Shown here piece after piece: positions 44,686-57,171 of a stretch of DNA of 64,000 nucleotides. Each line of letters starts with the position of its first letter. Position 1 is the first letter of the stretch. The position numbers and the translations under genes are program-made. This stretch comes from Neurospora intermedia. Lineage: Eukaryota; Ascomycota; Sordariomycetes; Sordariales; Sordariaceae. Location of the stretch: NCBI GenBank assembly GCA_037102815.1, contig BTPP01000004.1:434001-498000 (forward strand), written 5' to 3'. The notes under the pieces were generated by a model that had not been told where the DNA came from, ran no database searches, and saw only the letters and a program-made list of their open reading frames with translations.

Positions 44686-47600
44686 TAGGATGGGACGGGA
44701 TGGGATAGATGGCGGACGGCGGCGGTATTCTACTACGAAGTGGGCGGATAGACAATGGTTTTTTTTTTTTTTTTTTTCCGAGAGAGAGAGAGACATATAG
44801 ATGGTAGCATCTCGTTTTGCGTTGCCTTAGAGGTTTTGGCCTGTTTTTCTTGCTGCTTGCATTTGTTCGGCTCCATGCAGTGGCGTACAGGAGAGGGTCT
44901 TCGTCTTTATACATTTCGGCAGGGAGGAAGAAGAAGATGAAGAATAATAAAAGAGGACATTAGGTAGACAGAGTTCACATAGATGGAAATGCACTTTTTT
45001 TTTCTGATGACTATGTCGGGTACTACCCATGAGTACTTTTTTTTTCCCCGGGTGACATAGAGGTGTTCTCTTGGATGTATGTCGTGATTGATGTGTGGGA
45101 GATAGATAGGTAGGTAGTGAAATCATACTATCATATCAACATGCCCGATGGTCCTCGAAAATACCAGTCGTCGTGACTGCCAGGCATACTAACGATAGGT
45201 AGCACCCAGTGATGTTAAAAGATAATAGAAAAGGAACAAGGGGCAGGTTCAAGTTCATCCAGCCAGCTTCTCGGTGTTCATAGTCAGCCAGGTTCGTTTA
45301 CTTGATGCCTGCCACTGATTAATTGTTGACTTGGAAATAAAAAATAGTGTACAGCAAGCACACTTGAGGTCTTCTAATGCATTGTGCACAAAACTCGTGC
45401 GTGTCTTGTGCGTGAACATCCGAATGCCAATGTCAAGACAGGTAGGTAGGTCAGTGAGATGTAGGTAGGCATGCAGTGTCGTTAGTTATTCTCCAAACAG
45501 TCACGATGAAGTGAGGTCGTTGAGGCTCCGTCAGGGATACTTGGGTTGATGAACTGGATAACATGTACAGAGGTAGACAGGCACATAGGGTAGGTAGGTA
45601 CCGTATGGACATGGATGGATGGATGGATGGATACACCAAAAGCCGTTATGTACCGACCTTGGCATTTGAAGTTGAACCTTCAGTTTGATTGATGGGACAG
45701 GGGAAGAATTGCACAGTGTACACTAGGTCTCCGATACATGTACATTGCTATACTCTCCATGAACCGTGTCGATGAGGGTACCTAGGGAACTTGTAAAGTC
45801 ATAAAATTAAGGGAATGACCAGGGTTGGTGGGGACTTGGACGTGGGGAAGGATCCAAAGTCGTGGGTAGGGTTAGATGAGCGTAAGACTTTCCACGGTCT
45901 TGGTACCGGTACTTTGTCACGAGCTGGGAGCTGTCACCGATTTGGGGACATCCTTCACTCATCCAATTCATTTACCTATTGTATCGGCCATGAACTCGGC
46001 TGTGAGGCTAGCTTGTTACTTAACGCCCACTGATGTCCGATACCGTCAATGGCAGTTCTAGCCACGCTTGTGAGCAGTTCCTTGAGTTCAAGAGGACTCG
46101 GGTATGTACTCTGGTCTGAGGTAGCCGAGTTGTACGTTCTGTCTCAGTTTTACTAGACAGATGTCCTTTGAAATGTGGCGCTTGTAGAACAGAAGGCAAG
46201 TTGAAGGTGTTCGACGGTCTCTGCGTTTCTGTCGTTGAATCGGTGTATGACAGACAGCTGCGATGCCGACATAAACTCCGGCTCGAAGCCAGCTCTTGGT
46301 ACGCAAGTACACATAGCTGGATTGGGGTTCCCGTAATTGATGAGTGATCATGCAATAGCATGTGATGGGGCTTGGGTTGTATCAGCCATGTTGAGGGTCC
46401 ATATAAAAGTCGATAGTCGATATGGTGACACGCAAGAGCTGCATGTAGTGTATGTAGTGTAGTGAGAGTGCATCGTAACACCAAGCTTTTGGGCGACGGA
46501 CGCTTATGATTTGTCTGATAAAGGGAATTCGAGACGGATCGAGATGGAATGATGGAGGTTGGGTTCATCCAAAGCTGACATGGCAATGTTTCTCTTGTTG
46601 GGCCTTTTTTTTTCTGACGGGTCATCATGAAATTGACAGGACGATGAACGGAAGGAGGTTCAATTCGACTTGAGGAGGAGGAGCTCTTGGTGGCTGGTGG
46701 AGTACAAGGTGCAGGCTGCTTGTTTTAGCTTGGACTCAAACCCACAGCAGCAGTGACTTGTATGCACCATCGCCAGAGGTAGAGACGAAGTACCGGTCGG
46801 AAGAGGTACTACCAAGTACCCTACGCGGGTCAGATGTATCGTTTGGGGTCATTGTCGCGCGACCTCCAGCTTCAGCAGCACATGTCTTGAGTTGGGGTTG
46901 ACGAAACGAAAGGAGGAATACCGTACGGACCTCATGGCGAAAAATCTTCAGTTCAGTTGTTGACATTCTCTTCAACTTTGATGCGCTCCTCCCTCCGCCT
47001 GATGGACTCCATTTCTTTCCTTCCTCAAACCTCTCAGCTCAACGCTGCGACTTCCTTCACTTCCTCTTGGCTGCCATTGTCTGAATGCACAGATGTGCAG
47101 AATGGCCTGTGCGCGGTCTTGTCCTCCAGTTGCAAGGGTACGTACCGAGGGAGGGGTGGATGAGGGGTCCAGTTCATCCCTGGCGTCGGTCCATGGAATC
47201 AGATTTGATCATCTCGAAACATCGATGAAGAACTTTAGCCGGGGGGATTTTCAATCTTTTCATTCACCTGTTTTCGTGAAGCTGCCAAGACGAAAGTGCG
47301 AGGTAGGATTCAAGATATCGATATCGGTGACGCGAGAATGCGATGCGATGAATCGAGACATTTCGCCGGCTCAGCTGGGAATCGTGGCTTGGACAAGGAA
47401 ACTGGGCCAATCATGGTGACGCCCAAGCCTTGCCTTCGTAATCCAAAAATCCTGAAATGTTGATGTTAGTTACGGCTTCAGAGTCAATACACGTAACCAT
47501 TTTCCATTCACTGAACATCTCCAAGGACTCATGGTTTGACTGGTTATTTACCTTTTTCCGTCTGATCTGGCGCCATCCATTGACTATTGCATTGCGTTAC

Positions 47601-50200
47601 CGACGACGGGCACTTGTTTTGTTCGACCAGCGACCAACAAGGCTCAAAGGCTGCTGCAGTTCCGCGTGCGTACCCGTCTTTCATGACTTCATCACCTGGC
47701 AACCCCTCCATTTCTGCCATCCCATCCTAGCCCACGGCCCGGCAAGCAGGGAGCATCGGTCCGGCGTCTCCAAAAACAGACGAGATTCCAGTCCGATTGT
47801 GTGGGTCACGGGCTCAGAAAAAAAATAGAGCTTTTTCTGTGACATCCCCGCTTCCATCGGTCCCCCAAAACGGAGCTGCTCCCAGCTTCGACAAGCCACA
47901 GAGGTACCTTTTTTTTTTATTGAGGAGGAATTGCAATCACCGCCAACCGAATCGAACAATCACCGCGATCCAGGAAATCCGGACATCTCGGTTGACAGAC
48001 ACACTAAAAACAAGTCGAGGGACTTTCCGTGGTCCACAGTTCCTTCTTTCCACTTCTCTCCGGTCTCCCGTCACATCCATCATCTGTTGCGCGCGCGTTT
48101 GCACTTTCCAAGTCACAGACAGCTTCCCGCATCGATCCAGTGCCGCCATCCCCACACCCGAAATAACTGGCCTGCCGCTAGAGCCAAATTCCCAAGGCAC
48201 CTTGGACGCTACTTACCTGCCTCCAAAGCCCCAGCCACCCCTCCCCGGCGCAACTCTCCCGTCTCTTCGTCTTTTTTTTTTTGACTCGACTCGAGGTCCC
48301 CTTCAGGTTCTCTTTCCCGTCGAGGTACTTGTGTCCATCAGCAAGTCGACAAAGCAGCAGCAGCAACAAGCAGATCGCACACTGGGAACTCGTAGAGTAC
48401 TTTGCGACAACCTTCTATCGAGGTCGACAAGAGGTTCCCGCCCACGCGCGCATCACTCAGTCCTTCGACAATACCTCAACTCTACCTTTACCTCAAGTTT
48501 TCTGCAATCCAGACAAGAGAACGTCAAAGTCACCTCTACACATACCTTACCTTACCTACCCTTTGCATCACATCTCCCACGTCGCTCCGGTCGTTCGGGA
48601 CTTGGGTGCAACTTTGAACCAGACCTGCGAGGATAAGATAGTTATTTGACACGGTCAATTCTGCCAGTAAGTGCATCTCGCTTTTCTCATCCCTTCGAGC
48701 TACTGTGATCGATATCTTCCCCCATGCCCCTGTCATCCATCATCCATCCATCCATCATTCGCTCTTTTTTCTTTGCTCACTTGCACACAATCCGATCCAT
48801 CATTCAATTTCCTTTTTTTGCGCTCGATAACTTCCCAGAAGCCGAACGACGGTATCATGTTCGTGCTTTTTGGGAAATGTCGTGAGCACTTTGACTTGGA
48901 CTTGCACTGCACACTGTCTCTGCTCGGCCTCGCTGTCTGCCTGCCCCATCTGGTTACTCTCGTTTTTTTTACTACCGAGTTTATCCAGTGTGGGTTTGGT
49001 GTTGTTACTAGCTGAGCATGACGCCGCCGCCTGCCGCAACATCAAAAGATGCAAATAAATGCCACAACCACCACTGTCGCTGCTCTGCCCGGCCTCATCA
49101 ATTGTCGACCAACCCCCAACCTGACCCGTTGTGAGAGAGACATGGTTGCTGCTGCTGCTACTGCTGCTTCTGCTGGTCGGCTAGACTGAACAGACGGCAA
49201 CCCAGCACATGCACATTTGTCTCCAACGGGAACAGAAGGGACATGGGTTTGGAATGCGTGGGATTCCCCATGCAAGTGGTCAGCACCGACGCCTCCAAAT
49301 TACCCTTCATCCCCTCCGTCCTCCCCCCTTCCTTTTTCCTCTCCTGCGTGCAGCCACTCAACCCGTTCGCGGGTTGGGCTGACCCAAGACCGTCACTCTT
49401 CCCCGGTGCCAGTGTGTGGTCGCCACACGGGCAGTGAGGAAGTATGACGCGGACTGGACAAGGCTCAATGCTGAGCTGTGATTTGCTGGAGCTCAACCAT
49501 TCACTTTGAGCTCCGGATGGTCACCACAGCACGCAAGCAAAATGCTGGAAGAGGAATAAGAAAAAAAAAAAAAGAAGAGACAAAAAAAAAACCATCGAAA
49601 AAGAAGAGGACATCAAGACAATAAAACAAGCAGCAAAAAAGAAGGGAGCTTATCCGCCACAGCAGGCGATGACAGAAATGACAAGAATTGAAAAGGAAAA
49701 AAAAAGGAGAGGCAGGCCAATGCATCTCCCATCTCACAGGCATATCCGGCAGCCCAGAGTGGCAGAAGCAGACAGTCAAAAGCAGAAGCATTGCAGAGAG
49801 CGCAGAGCAAAAGCAATTCGTCCGTTGGCGACAGTCACAGAAGTTTGCTGCAGCCCCGAGCGTCACGAAAGAATGGGCGTTAGCTTGGCCAAGCCTTTTT
49901 CCCCATTTTATCTCCATCAGCTCATTCTTTCTCCGTTCCCCCATTCAATTTGCCCGCCGCCTGCAGAGAGCAAGGGACCAAAAAAAAAAAGCCAGCGCTC
50001 AGTCATCGTTCACAAAGCCCAGTTTACAACCAGTCCCCAGCATCCACACAAAAGCAATTCCATCCATTCGATTGTTCCTTGATACAAACTATTTCTCAAT
50101 CTGCACTGCTACAGTTCAGCCGTTACTGACTTTTTGAACTTTTTCCACCAAAAAAAAAGACTCGGTCGGCAGCAGCAGCAAGAACTCGACAATTAGCAAA
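44686..50200. other. Gene-poor region between dehydratase and two-repeat Myb gene
   Basis: The first 450 bp are the dehydratase 3' flank with a T20-like run (44,759-44,776) and (GA)n. No gene is supported between 45.1 and 47.8 kb; frames up to 202 codons (46020-46628 minus) have no protein-like features. From about 47.9 kb the DNA becomes CT/CA-rich with short poly-T and poly-A runs, and a strong donor (CCAGTAAGTGC) at about 48,667 suggests spliced 5' leader exons of the downstream gene. A (GGAT)n run lies at 45,609-45,632. Confidence 0.45.
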
Positions 50201-50298
50201 ATGGAGCAGTGGACGATTCCGCCGCAGCCTATGCCCGCCATGGGGTCAACGGAGTACACTGTTTACCCCAACTCCACCAGCCACCCCAACGGCCTTCA
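50201..50298 (+). other. Candidate first coding exon of the two-repeat Myb gene
   Basis: An ATG in good fungal context (GCAAAATGG) opens 32 codons plus two bases (MEQWTIPPQPMPAMGSTEYT...) ending at a consensus donor, CA|GTAAGTAC. The composition is protein-like and similar in style to the Pro/Gln-rich gene downstream. Joined to an acceptor at 51748-51749 (TTGCCAG), the frame continues as His-Met-Lys-Lys-Gln into the main exon. The intron would be 1,451 nt, very long for this genome. Alternatively it is an alternative-promoter exon or an upstream frame. Confidence 0.5.
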
Positions 50299-51750
50299 GT
50301 AAGTACCTGTTTCCTTGTACCTTTCTCGTATCTGTCTGTCATTCCCTTCCCTTTCCTGTCCCCAGAGCAGAGTGGTAGTAGTGGGGGAACATGTGCGATA
50401 CATGCCTCACTCGGTCGGTGCCTTGAGTTCAAGACACGAGCCGTCGTTTTCCCATTCTCTGTTCTCTATCTGTCTGTTGTTGTCTGTCTACCTACCTACC
50501 TACCTACCTACCTACCTTTCCTTGTCTCATCATAGCATATTCTCCATCTCCCTTCCCTCGATACAACATCCATGAGTGTGTGTGTGTGTGTGTCTGTGTG
50601 TGTTTGGGACTAGGTTACTACTGCTGCTACTCGCCTAGCTACTAGCGACCAGTCGGCTCGGCTTGAGAGACCACTAGTGTGGTCTGCGTAGTCGGCCCTG
50701 CACGAGAAAGCGATCCAGGTCCCCGTCACCCACCAGCATCCCTTCGAGTGTCTTTCCCCTTCCCACGCCCGCGCGCATCAATCACTTTTACATGATACAT
50801 GCTCCTTCCTCTCTCAGACCTTCTCCATCCACCATCACTTTGACTTCTTCTCCATCATTCATGTACCCCATCTCCATGCCCATGTACTCGTCGCGTGCCG
50901 TCCTGGGCCTTGTTTGTCCTCCTCATCGTCTGTAGTGTTTGCCGAGTCGACGGGACACTTGCAAGACTTGGACAAAGAACGAGTACGAGTAACGACTCGC
51001 TTATCCGGGTACCAGCTACTCCTACAAACTGCTGTACTGTACGAGCGGCAGTGCAAGCACGCAAGCAAGCAACAGGAGCAGGCATATCGACATTAGCAGC
51101 CGAGGGCACGAAAGACGTTGGGATTGGACTCCTTGTCGCGCTAGCATCAGTCCGTCAAAAAGTCGACGCAAGCACGGGCATCATCCGTTTGACAGACTGA
51201 CGGGACCTCTCTGTCTCTTGTCTCTCTCTTCCCCCCCTGCCGCCTACCTCTACAGTACATCTACCTACAACACGCGCCGCCGCTGGCCGAGACCCTGCCT
51301 GGACTTGGACTTGACCAGACACGGATGAAAGTGGGTTGGATAGACACCTACCTCCCCTCTACTTCTGTCGCCTGGCTGGCCTTCGTACCTCTGCATATTA
51401 TTACCCACGCACAGAAACAATTGCCATCCTTTGACTCGGCCTGTTTCGTCATCCTTTCCCACCCGTCGGTCATCGGCGCGCGCCAAAAAGCTACCTCTCG
51501 GGCCTTGTTTCGATACCTTCCTTAGTTGATCCCCGCCATTGCCCTTGGAACACCCCTTCTTTTCTTCGTCCCATCAACAACACTCACTACACGTACCCGT
51601 CCGTGTTCGCGCGGTCACGTCTGTCGACTGCGACCCCTGCTGTCGCGGTGCAGCCTGGTGCTTCGTGCCCCAGGCCGACCCGAGGACGCAGCGACCCATC
51701 GCATCGCGACCCGCACGCAACCCGCAAACCCACCACCGTCCGTTGCCAGC
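50299..51750. other. Probable long intron or leader of the two-repeat Myb gene
   Basis: No gene supported. It contains (CTAC)n at 50,490-50,517 and (GT)n at 50,577-50,602, and is CT-rich towards the 3' end. Plus-strand frames here have many starts but no protein-like sequence. Confidence 0.5.
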
Positions 51751-53189
51751 ATGAAGAAACAACAACAGCAGCAGCGGGTCCCTAATGACGTTCATGCTCA
51801 GGCATGGCGTCAACCCACGCCGTCAATGCCGGCGCTGCCACAGCACCATCTTCCTCCGCATCAGCAGCAGCAGCAGCAGTTGCAGCCGCAACAACAATCA
51901 CAACAACAACAAACCGCGTTTGCTAACCAACCCGCCTGGTATCCCAGCCCGAACCACTATGCCCAGCAGCCCGAGTTGACTCGTCGCGACCAGCCGCCCA
52001 TGGACTTTCGCGCCTACGCCCAGAGCCAGCCGCAGCCGCCGCAGCAGCAACATGCCCAACATCAACAACATCACCAGCAGCACCAGTCCCCGCACCAGCA
52101 GCACGCCCAGCACCCACAACACCATCAGGCCGCCCCCGTCCAGCCGTCCATGTCCCACGCCCCACAACCCCAAGTGACGCCGCAACAGCCAGCCCAGCAG
52201 CAGCAACAACAACAACAGCCTACCCCCGTTCCTGCTCCCGCCCAGCCAAGAGGTCGTAAGCGCAACGCTCCCGGCGCGCAACCTTCTCCCCATCCCCAAC
52301 ACGCTCCTCAGATCGCCCACGCGCCGCCACACGCTCCTCAACACCAAGCGCAACATGCTCCTCCACACCACGCGTCGCAATCCGGCCAGCCTCAGCATGC
52401 GTCCGTTCCCCAGCCCCCTCAACAACAGCAGGCTCAGCAGCAACAGCCCCAGGTTCAGCCCCACCAAGCTGCCCAAACTGCTCCCCCGGCGCAGCAGACT
52501 CCGGTCCCTCCTCCGGCCGCTCAGCCTGTCCCCGTTCCCCAGACCCAGGCTCCCGCTTCGGCTCCAGCTCAGGCTCAGCCTGCTGCCCCCGTCTCTGCCC
52601 CAGCCACCGATGCGACCGCTCCGCCAGCGAAGAAAAGTCGCACCAATACCCCTTGGACTCCAGCAGAGGAGCATCGCTTGAAGCAGATGCGCGATGCGGG
52701 TAACAGTTGGGCCGAGATTGCCAAGGTACATCAATCTGTGTTTTAATCTGAAGAATGACCCAAGCTGACCGTAATCCAAACAGACCTTCCCTACCCGCAC
52801 TGAAGGCTCCGTCAAGAAGCACTGGTACAAGGATATGCACTATGCCGAGTTTGCTGAGGATGAGGTAGTTAGCGCCCACCTTCTTTTCACCCTTACCTAT
52901 ATGAGTGACATGCTGTTGGTGTGATGAGAAACCAGGGATGCTGACTGAAACGTCAAACAGAGTGCCGCCCTTATGAACGCCATCAAGGAGTACGAGAACA
53001 ACAAGTGGAAGGCCATTGGCGCTAAGGTCGGCAAGCCGGCCAAGGCTTGCGAACAGTATGCTAAGGAGCATTTCCCTGGTAAGTTGTGATCCCTTGTTCC
53101 CCGATGCTACCCTGAAAGAAAAAGACCAACTGTGCTAACGTTTGGATTTGCTTGAAATAGAACTCTTTGCGCCTCAGAAGGCTCGCTAG
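51751..53189 (+). CDS. Gln/Pro-rich Myb-like DNA-binding protein with two SANT/Myb repeats, 400 aa
   Basis: Four exons: 51751-52725, 52784-52864, 52961-53078, 53161-53189, all GT/AG and in frame. The first 280 residues are Gln, Pro, Ala and His-rich, with many CAG/CAA runs, typical of a transactivation or aggregation-prone region; the stretch R-G-R-K-R-N-A could be a nuclear signal. Repeat 1 starts PWTPAEEHRLKQMRDAGNSW and continues A-E-I-A-K|T-F-P-T-R-T-E-G-S-V-K-K-H-W-Y-K-D across the first intron. Repeat 2 is ALMNAIKEYENNKWKAIGAK with V-G-K-P-A-K-A-C-E-Q-Y-A-K-E-H-F at the end. Spaced tryptophans and G-S-V-K-K-H-W fit a DNA-recognition helix. The protein ends E-L-F-A-P-Q-K-A-R. It probably has an extra N-terminal exon at 50201-50298. 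Likely a nuclear transcription factor; the target is unknown. Confidence 0.9.
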
Positions 53190-54318
53190 AGATGGATGAC
53201 AACGTCATATCCGACAAGACAAGAGTCTGATTGCCAGTAACGAGCTTTGCAGAGCTGTCCGCTGTCTGCGGCGTGGTCAGCAAAAATACTCTCATAGGGA
53301 ATACATCTGCTTTGGCTCTCGTGGCCTAGGCGGCTGCGAGGCAACTCTCTGGCAATCACAGTCGGATGACCTGGTACCCTCGGGTCCTTGGGTTTCCGAC
53401 ATCTCCAGGCCAGACCATATAAAACCATCAAGTCAGGCTTTTAGTTTAGTCATTGGCGTTCTGGGTTGCAAGATCAATATCTGGTAGACAGGTCTTTGGT
53501 GTCTGCCAAAGGTGGGCATTTATTTGTCCGCCAAATTGGGAATGGATGAAGAAAGAAGAACCTCAATCGAATCGAAGAAAAGTTTCATTGTTTCCTTATT
53601 TTCTCTTGGGCTTGGACTTGTCTATTTCGGAAGTTGGGAGAAAGGATGGAAGGCCTTGTTATGGAAAAAGATTTCTTGCTTTGCTTGCGCGCGCGGGCGA
53701 TGGGTATCAATCGTCGCTTGGTTCACAAACTCTCTCCTCTTGCCTTTATTGACGTGTTGATGTCGATGTTGTTGTGTTGTGGATGTCGTGAACATGGAGT
53801 GTTGATGTGACGAAGGGTAGAGGGTTAGGAAGGGGTGAATATAACTTTCTTGCGGAGGAAATTGCTCGACGACTTGATGGGGTTTCCAATTCCAAACAGA
53901 TTACAGTTCCAGGTTGAAGGTGGATGTTGTTGTCCGATGGTCAAGGGATCCCCGAGGACGGACTTGGTTGAAGGTTAGAGAGATTGATCCTGTTCTTGTC
54001 GATAGTCAATGTTGGTGTAGTCTAGCGGGAGGGTACGTAGTAGCAGGTTGGCAGGTTGGTAGTTAGTCGTCGTCGTCGTTGTCGTCACTGAGTTGCTTTA
54101 TACCCCTTTGCGTTCTTGGCCATCCAATTTGTTCCCTCGACAGCCGTCCCTTCATGTTGCAGCAGATCTATGACTCGTTCAGTTAGGTAGGTCACCGTCT
54201 CGCCGTGGTCAAGGGGAAGCCTGTGTAGAAATTAACGCTGCTTCAGATCAGGTTCAAAACATCTTGACTTAATCGAATCTACCCGTCGACGAATGTATAT
54301 GATCCCTCTTATCGAGTC

Positions 54319-54358
54319 AGTCAGTCAGTTAGTCAGTCAGTCAGTTAGTAAGTAAGTC
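54319..54358. repeat. (GTCA)n degenerate microsatellite
   Basis: Tandem GTCA units with GTTA and GTAA variants, e.g. GTCAGTCAGTCAGTTA. No coding frame. Confidence 0.8.
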
Positions 54359-55995
54359 ATTGACCGGACAAGCCGGTGTATTCCGTAGTGGCATGACATT
54401 TCCTTCTGAGTCTCCGGAAATTAGGTACTGAACAGACGTATGTCGGACATAGGTCCTTTTGGCCTAAAAGATTTTTTCCTCCATTTTTTTTTTTTTTTTC
54501 TTGCAGCACATGCTTTACGGGCACACTAAATAGAGAAGTATGGCGAGGTAGTTCCCTTCCTCACTGTTCACTTCAAGGTATATAAAATATAGTCCCGTTA
54601 TTTATTACCAACCGCACAAGGAACTTATAGACTAGTATAGTAGCTTTTCTCGAGTCGAGTTGCTCTTGCCTTTTTACCCCTTTTTTTTTTCTTTTCTTTT
54701 TCTTCCTTTTAAAAGTAATAAACAGAACTACTACTTAAACAAACAAACAAACAAACACATACATGTATCATCGATGTCGTATCTGCTACAAACATGGGAG
54801 CACACATGACGCTAAGTCTAGGTACCTACGATAGTGTAGTGAGTGTATGGTAGAGTATGGATACAGACGGACACTGCATGCAGGAAATCATGCTAGACGA
54901 GAGTGGTAGAGATAGTGGTGAAGGGGAGGATGATAGTGATGATAATAGTAGTGGTGTTGGAGCTATATGTTGAGGTAGGCAGAGGAGGATAACGAAGTGA
55001 AAGGAGGAGGTGACGGGAGCACTTGTATTTCTATATCCAGTCTAGACTAGCTACCTCTACTCACGTATGGTGTAGGTCTAGACTAGGTTGATACAATCGT
55101 CGCAAGTGAGAATCACTGCGTTAATAGGAGTTATAGTTCATTACTACCTCTAGCTTTGGGTAAAGAGAGGTACCAGCGATTGGGTGCTGTCGACAAATTC
55201 CTGTTAGTGAGGCACCTAATAAGCCGTCTGATCACTCTCCTTTTGAGAGGTTATCGTAAGTGGCGCGCTAACAAAGCCTTCATTGGTCGGAACAATGTTT
55301 GGATGCAATGTGTAGGTATTGTCCGCTTATGATATCTACAAGTATGTTATTCCTGTTTTATTCCCGCAGCTAAGGAATAGACAAGTCCCGAGCGAGCAAG
55401 CTCGTGATGTCTTCTTGTCCATAGAGGTACCAAGCGTCTTGCGGTTGGGGTTGCTGAAGTTTCATTAAAGGTGTATTTAGGACCTCATCAGTTGATCCAG
55501 CCATTCAACAAGTCCTCGAATTCCTTGACACTAAACTAGGCCGCGCACCAGTGAGTGAGTGCTCTTATACCTTGGCAGCAAGTATTGCGTGGAGGTATAT
55601 GAAGGTCGCAGCCGTTCGCAGCTGTCAAAGACGCACCACCCTCGAGGCACCCAAGCTATAGTTTTGATCTGCAAGAATGTATAATTTTGAATGCAGTACA
55701 ATTGGTGGAGGCTTGTACGTACACAAAATGTCAATGACTTGCGTTTAGTTGTCTCACCACTTGCCTCGTATGGGGTTGTACAAGGCACCAGAGAGGACGA
55801 AGGGGGGTAAGAGAGATCTGCCAAGAGATGGTCGAGGAAAATGATCTTTTGGGGGGGAACCTGGCAGTCGGAGATGTTGATGCTGTTGCTTTCCAGTTGG
55901 AGGCATGTGCCATGGAACCGGTGCAGCAAAGCAACTGAAGACCAGAGATGCGGTACGGTACCAGGAGATCGGGATTCTCTCCGCGATGCATGCTT

Positions 55996-56622
55996 CTAGA
56001 GGGGAAGCACAGCGAGGAAATTGAATGCAATGGGACGCATTCCAGGCGTCGACAAGTCCAAACATGTGAACGCTGCCGAACGCGGTGATGCTTGTGTCCC
56101 AGCAATCCAGTCTGGGCAATGCCAGGTCCCCCTCGGTCCCTCTACGAAGGTAATGTGGGGCAAACATATCCTCGAGAATTTGCGAATCGTGATTGGTAGG
56201 AAAATGAGGCGGTACAGTACCGGGACGTTTTGTTTTGCCTCATCATCATGAATGACCACACTACACCACACGATCTTTGGTGAAGAAAGAAACCGAGAGA
56301 CATGATTGCCGAAAATAAACCTCAGCTGTCCGGCTGTCCAGGGACAAAGAGATGTCAAGTCCAGCTGTGAATACGGCATGGGTGGCGATTGGTACCTCAG
56401 CCCGCAAGTAAGCACACCTCGCTCCACGACTTTCTCAGCTTCATCCAAGCCAAGCCATTCAGTGTAGTGTACGCATCCCAGATCCCCAATCACATCACCC
56501 TGCGCGCTTGCGGCCCATCGATTCTCGTGGGCTAGGGTTGCAAGTTTGAAGAGTTTGTGGGTGACGGTTCTTGGCTTTATGTAGGGAAAAAGCCACAGCG
56601 TTGTTGACTGTCTGTCGTGCAT
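55996..56622 (-). CDS. Uncertain 208-codon open frame
   Basis: Not recognised. The frame opens MHDRQSTTLWLFPYIKPRTV and contains W-L-G-L-D-E-A-E-K-V-V-E-R and W-S/C-V-V-I-H-D-D-E-A segments that look somewhat protein-like. It lacks any domain, has no clear promoter, and overlaps contradictory frames. It could be a degenerate gene near the heterochromatin edge or chance. I list it only because nothing else explains the region. Confidence 0.18.
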   Translation of the reverse strand: MHDRQSTTLWLFPYIKPRTVTHKLFKLATLAHENRWAASAQGDVIGDLGCVHYTEWLGLDEAEKVVERGVLTCGLRYQSPPMPYSQLDLTSLCPWTAGQLRFIFGNHVSRFLSSPKIVWCSVVIHDDEAKQNVPVLYRLIFLPITIRKFSRICLPHITFVEGPRGTWHCPDWIAGTQASPRSAAFTCLDLSTPGMRPIAFNFLAVLPL

Positions 56623-56892
56623 AAGTCCCTTTGCACATGAGCTGTTGTCCGTTGTTCGTTATCCGGTAATCCGGTAAACTTGACCTCATTCGATTCCCAG
56701 ACCATTGGATTGGAGCGGACAAGCTGGATGGATTGTTTGCTTGACTTCATGAACATTTAAGTCGCATTGTCCTATTTGCAGGGAGGCAGTGCAGTGTATT
56801 TCCCTCTCATTCGTTGAGACATTTGTTGTGAATAGTGTGTGTATACTACACCTCCAGGATCCCAGGTCGGCAATGGAGCAGTGAGTAGTGTA

Positions 56893-57171
56893 CAGTCCAG
56901 TACTGGTTTGTTAGCTCGAGACCTCGTGTTAACTTTCTTATGCGTCCTGGTAGCGAAGTAACGCCTATTATTACCTTGGAAACGCCATTCATGATATTCA
57001 ATATGCTATATCAATTCCTGGCAATGCCTTTGTAATTTGTACTCACCCATTTGAATTTATCTTTATAAGCTTTGAGACTATTCGGGATCGATTTCGTCTA
57101 GTATGCAACACCAGAAGTACCTACCTAGTGTACCAAGGAGCCAAGCTAACAATCAAACCAGTATCAGACTG
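56893..57171. mobile_element. MITE, Tc1/mariner-type, copy 2
   Basis: 279 bp with TA at 56891-56892 and 57172-57173. The left end CAGTCCAGTACTGGTTTG matches the complement of the right end, CAGTCTGATACTGGTTTG; both continue into TTAGCT. It is related along its length to copy 1 (41036-41276) but carries an extra segment near the right side (CAACACCAGAAGTACCTACC). It lies about 0.2 kb from the onset of the right RIP-like block. Confidence 0.82.

Larger units (their letters stand above)
53190..56890. other. Gene-poor region up to the right heterochromatin
   Basis: 3' flank of the Myb gene, then simple repeats: (GTCA)n with GTTA variants at 54,319-54,358, T-rich runs at 54,484-54,499 and 54,680-54,690, (ACAA)n at 54,738-54,755. 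No gene is supported. The 208-codon minus-strand frame at 55996-56622 is the longest candidate; it contains some plausible segments but no known motif. Confidence 0.45.

Noticed and set aside
46020-46628. 202-codon minus-strand frame
   Set aside because: No motif or conserved-looking segment, His/Thr/Ser/Leu-rich composition typical of chance frames, and no promoter-like sequence.
47797-48636. 279-codon plus-strand frame
   Set aside because: Crosses poly-T and CT-rich leader-like DNA; no protein-like features; more likely the 5' leader of the Myb gene.
51898-52830. 310-codon minus-strand frame rich in Leu/Gly/Arg
   Set aside because: Antisense of the CAG/CAA-rich Myb exon.
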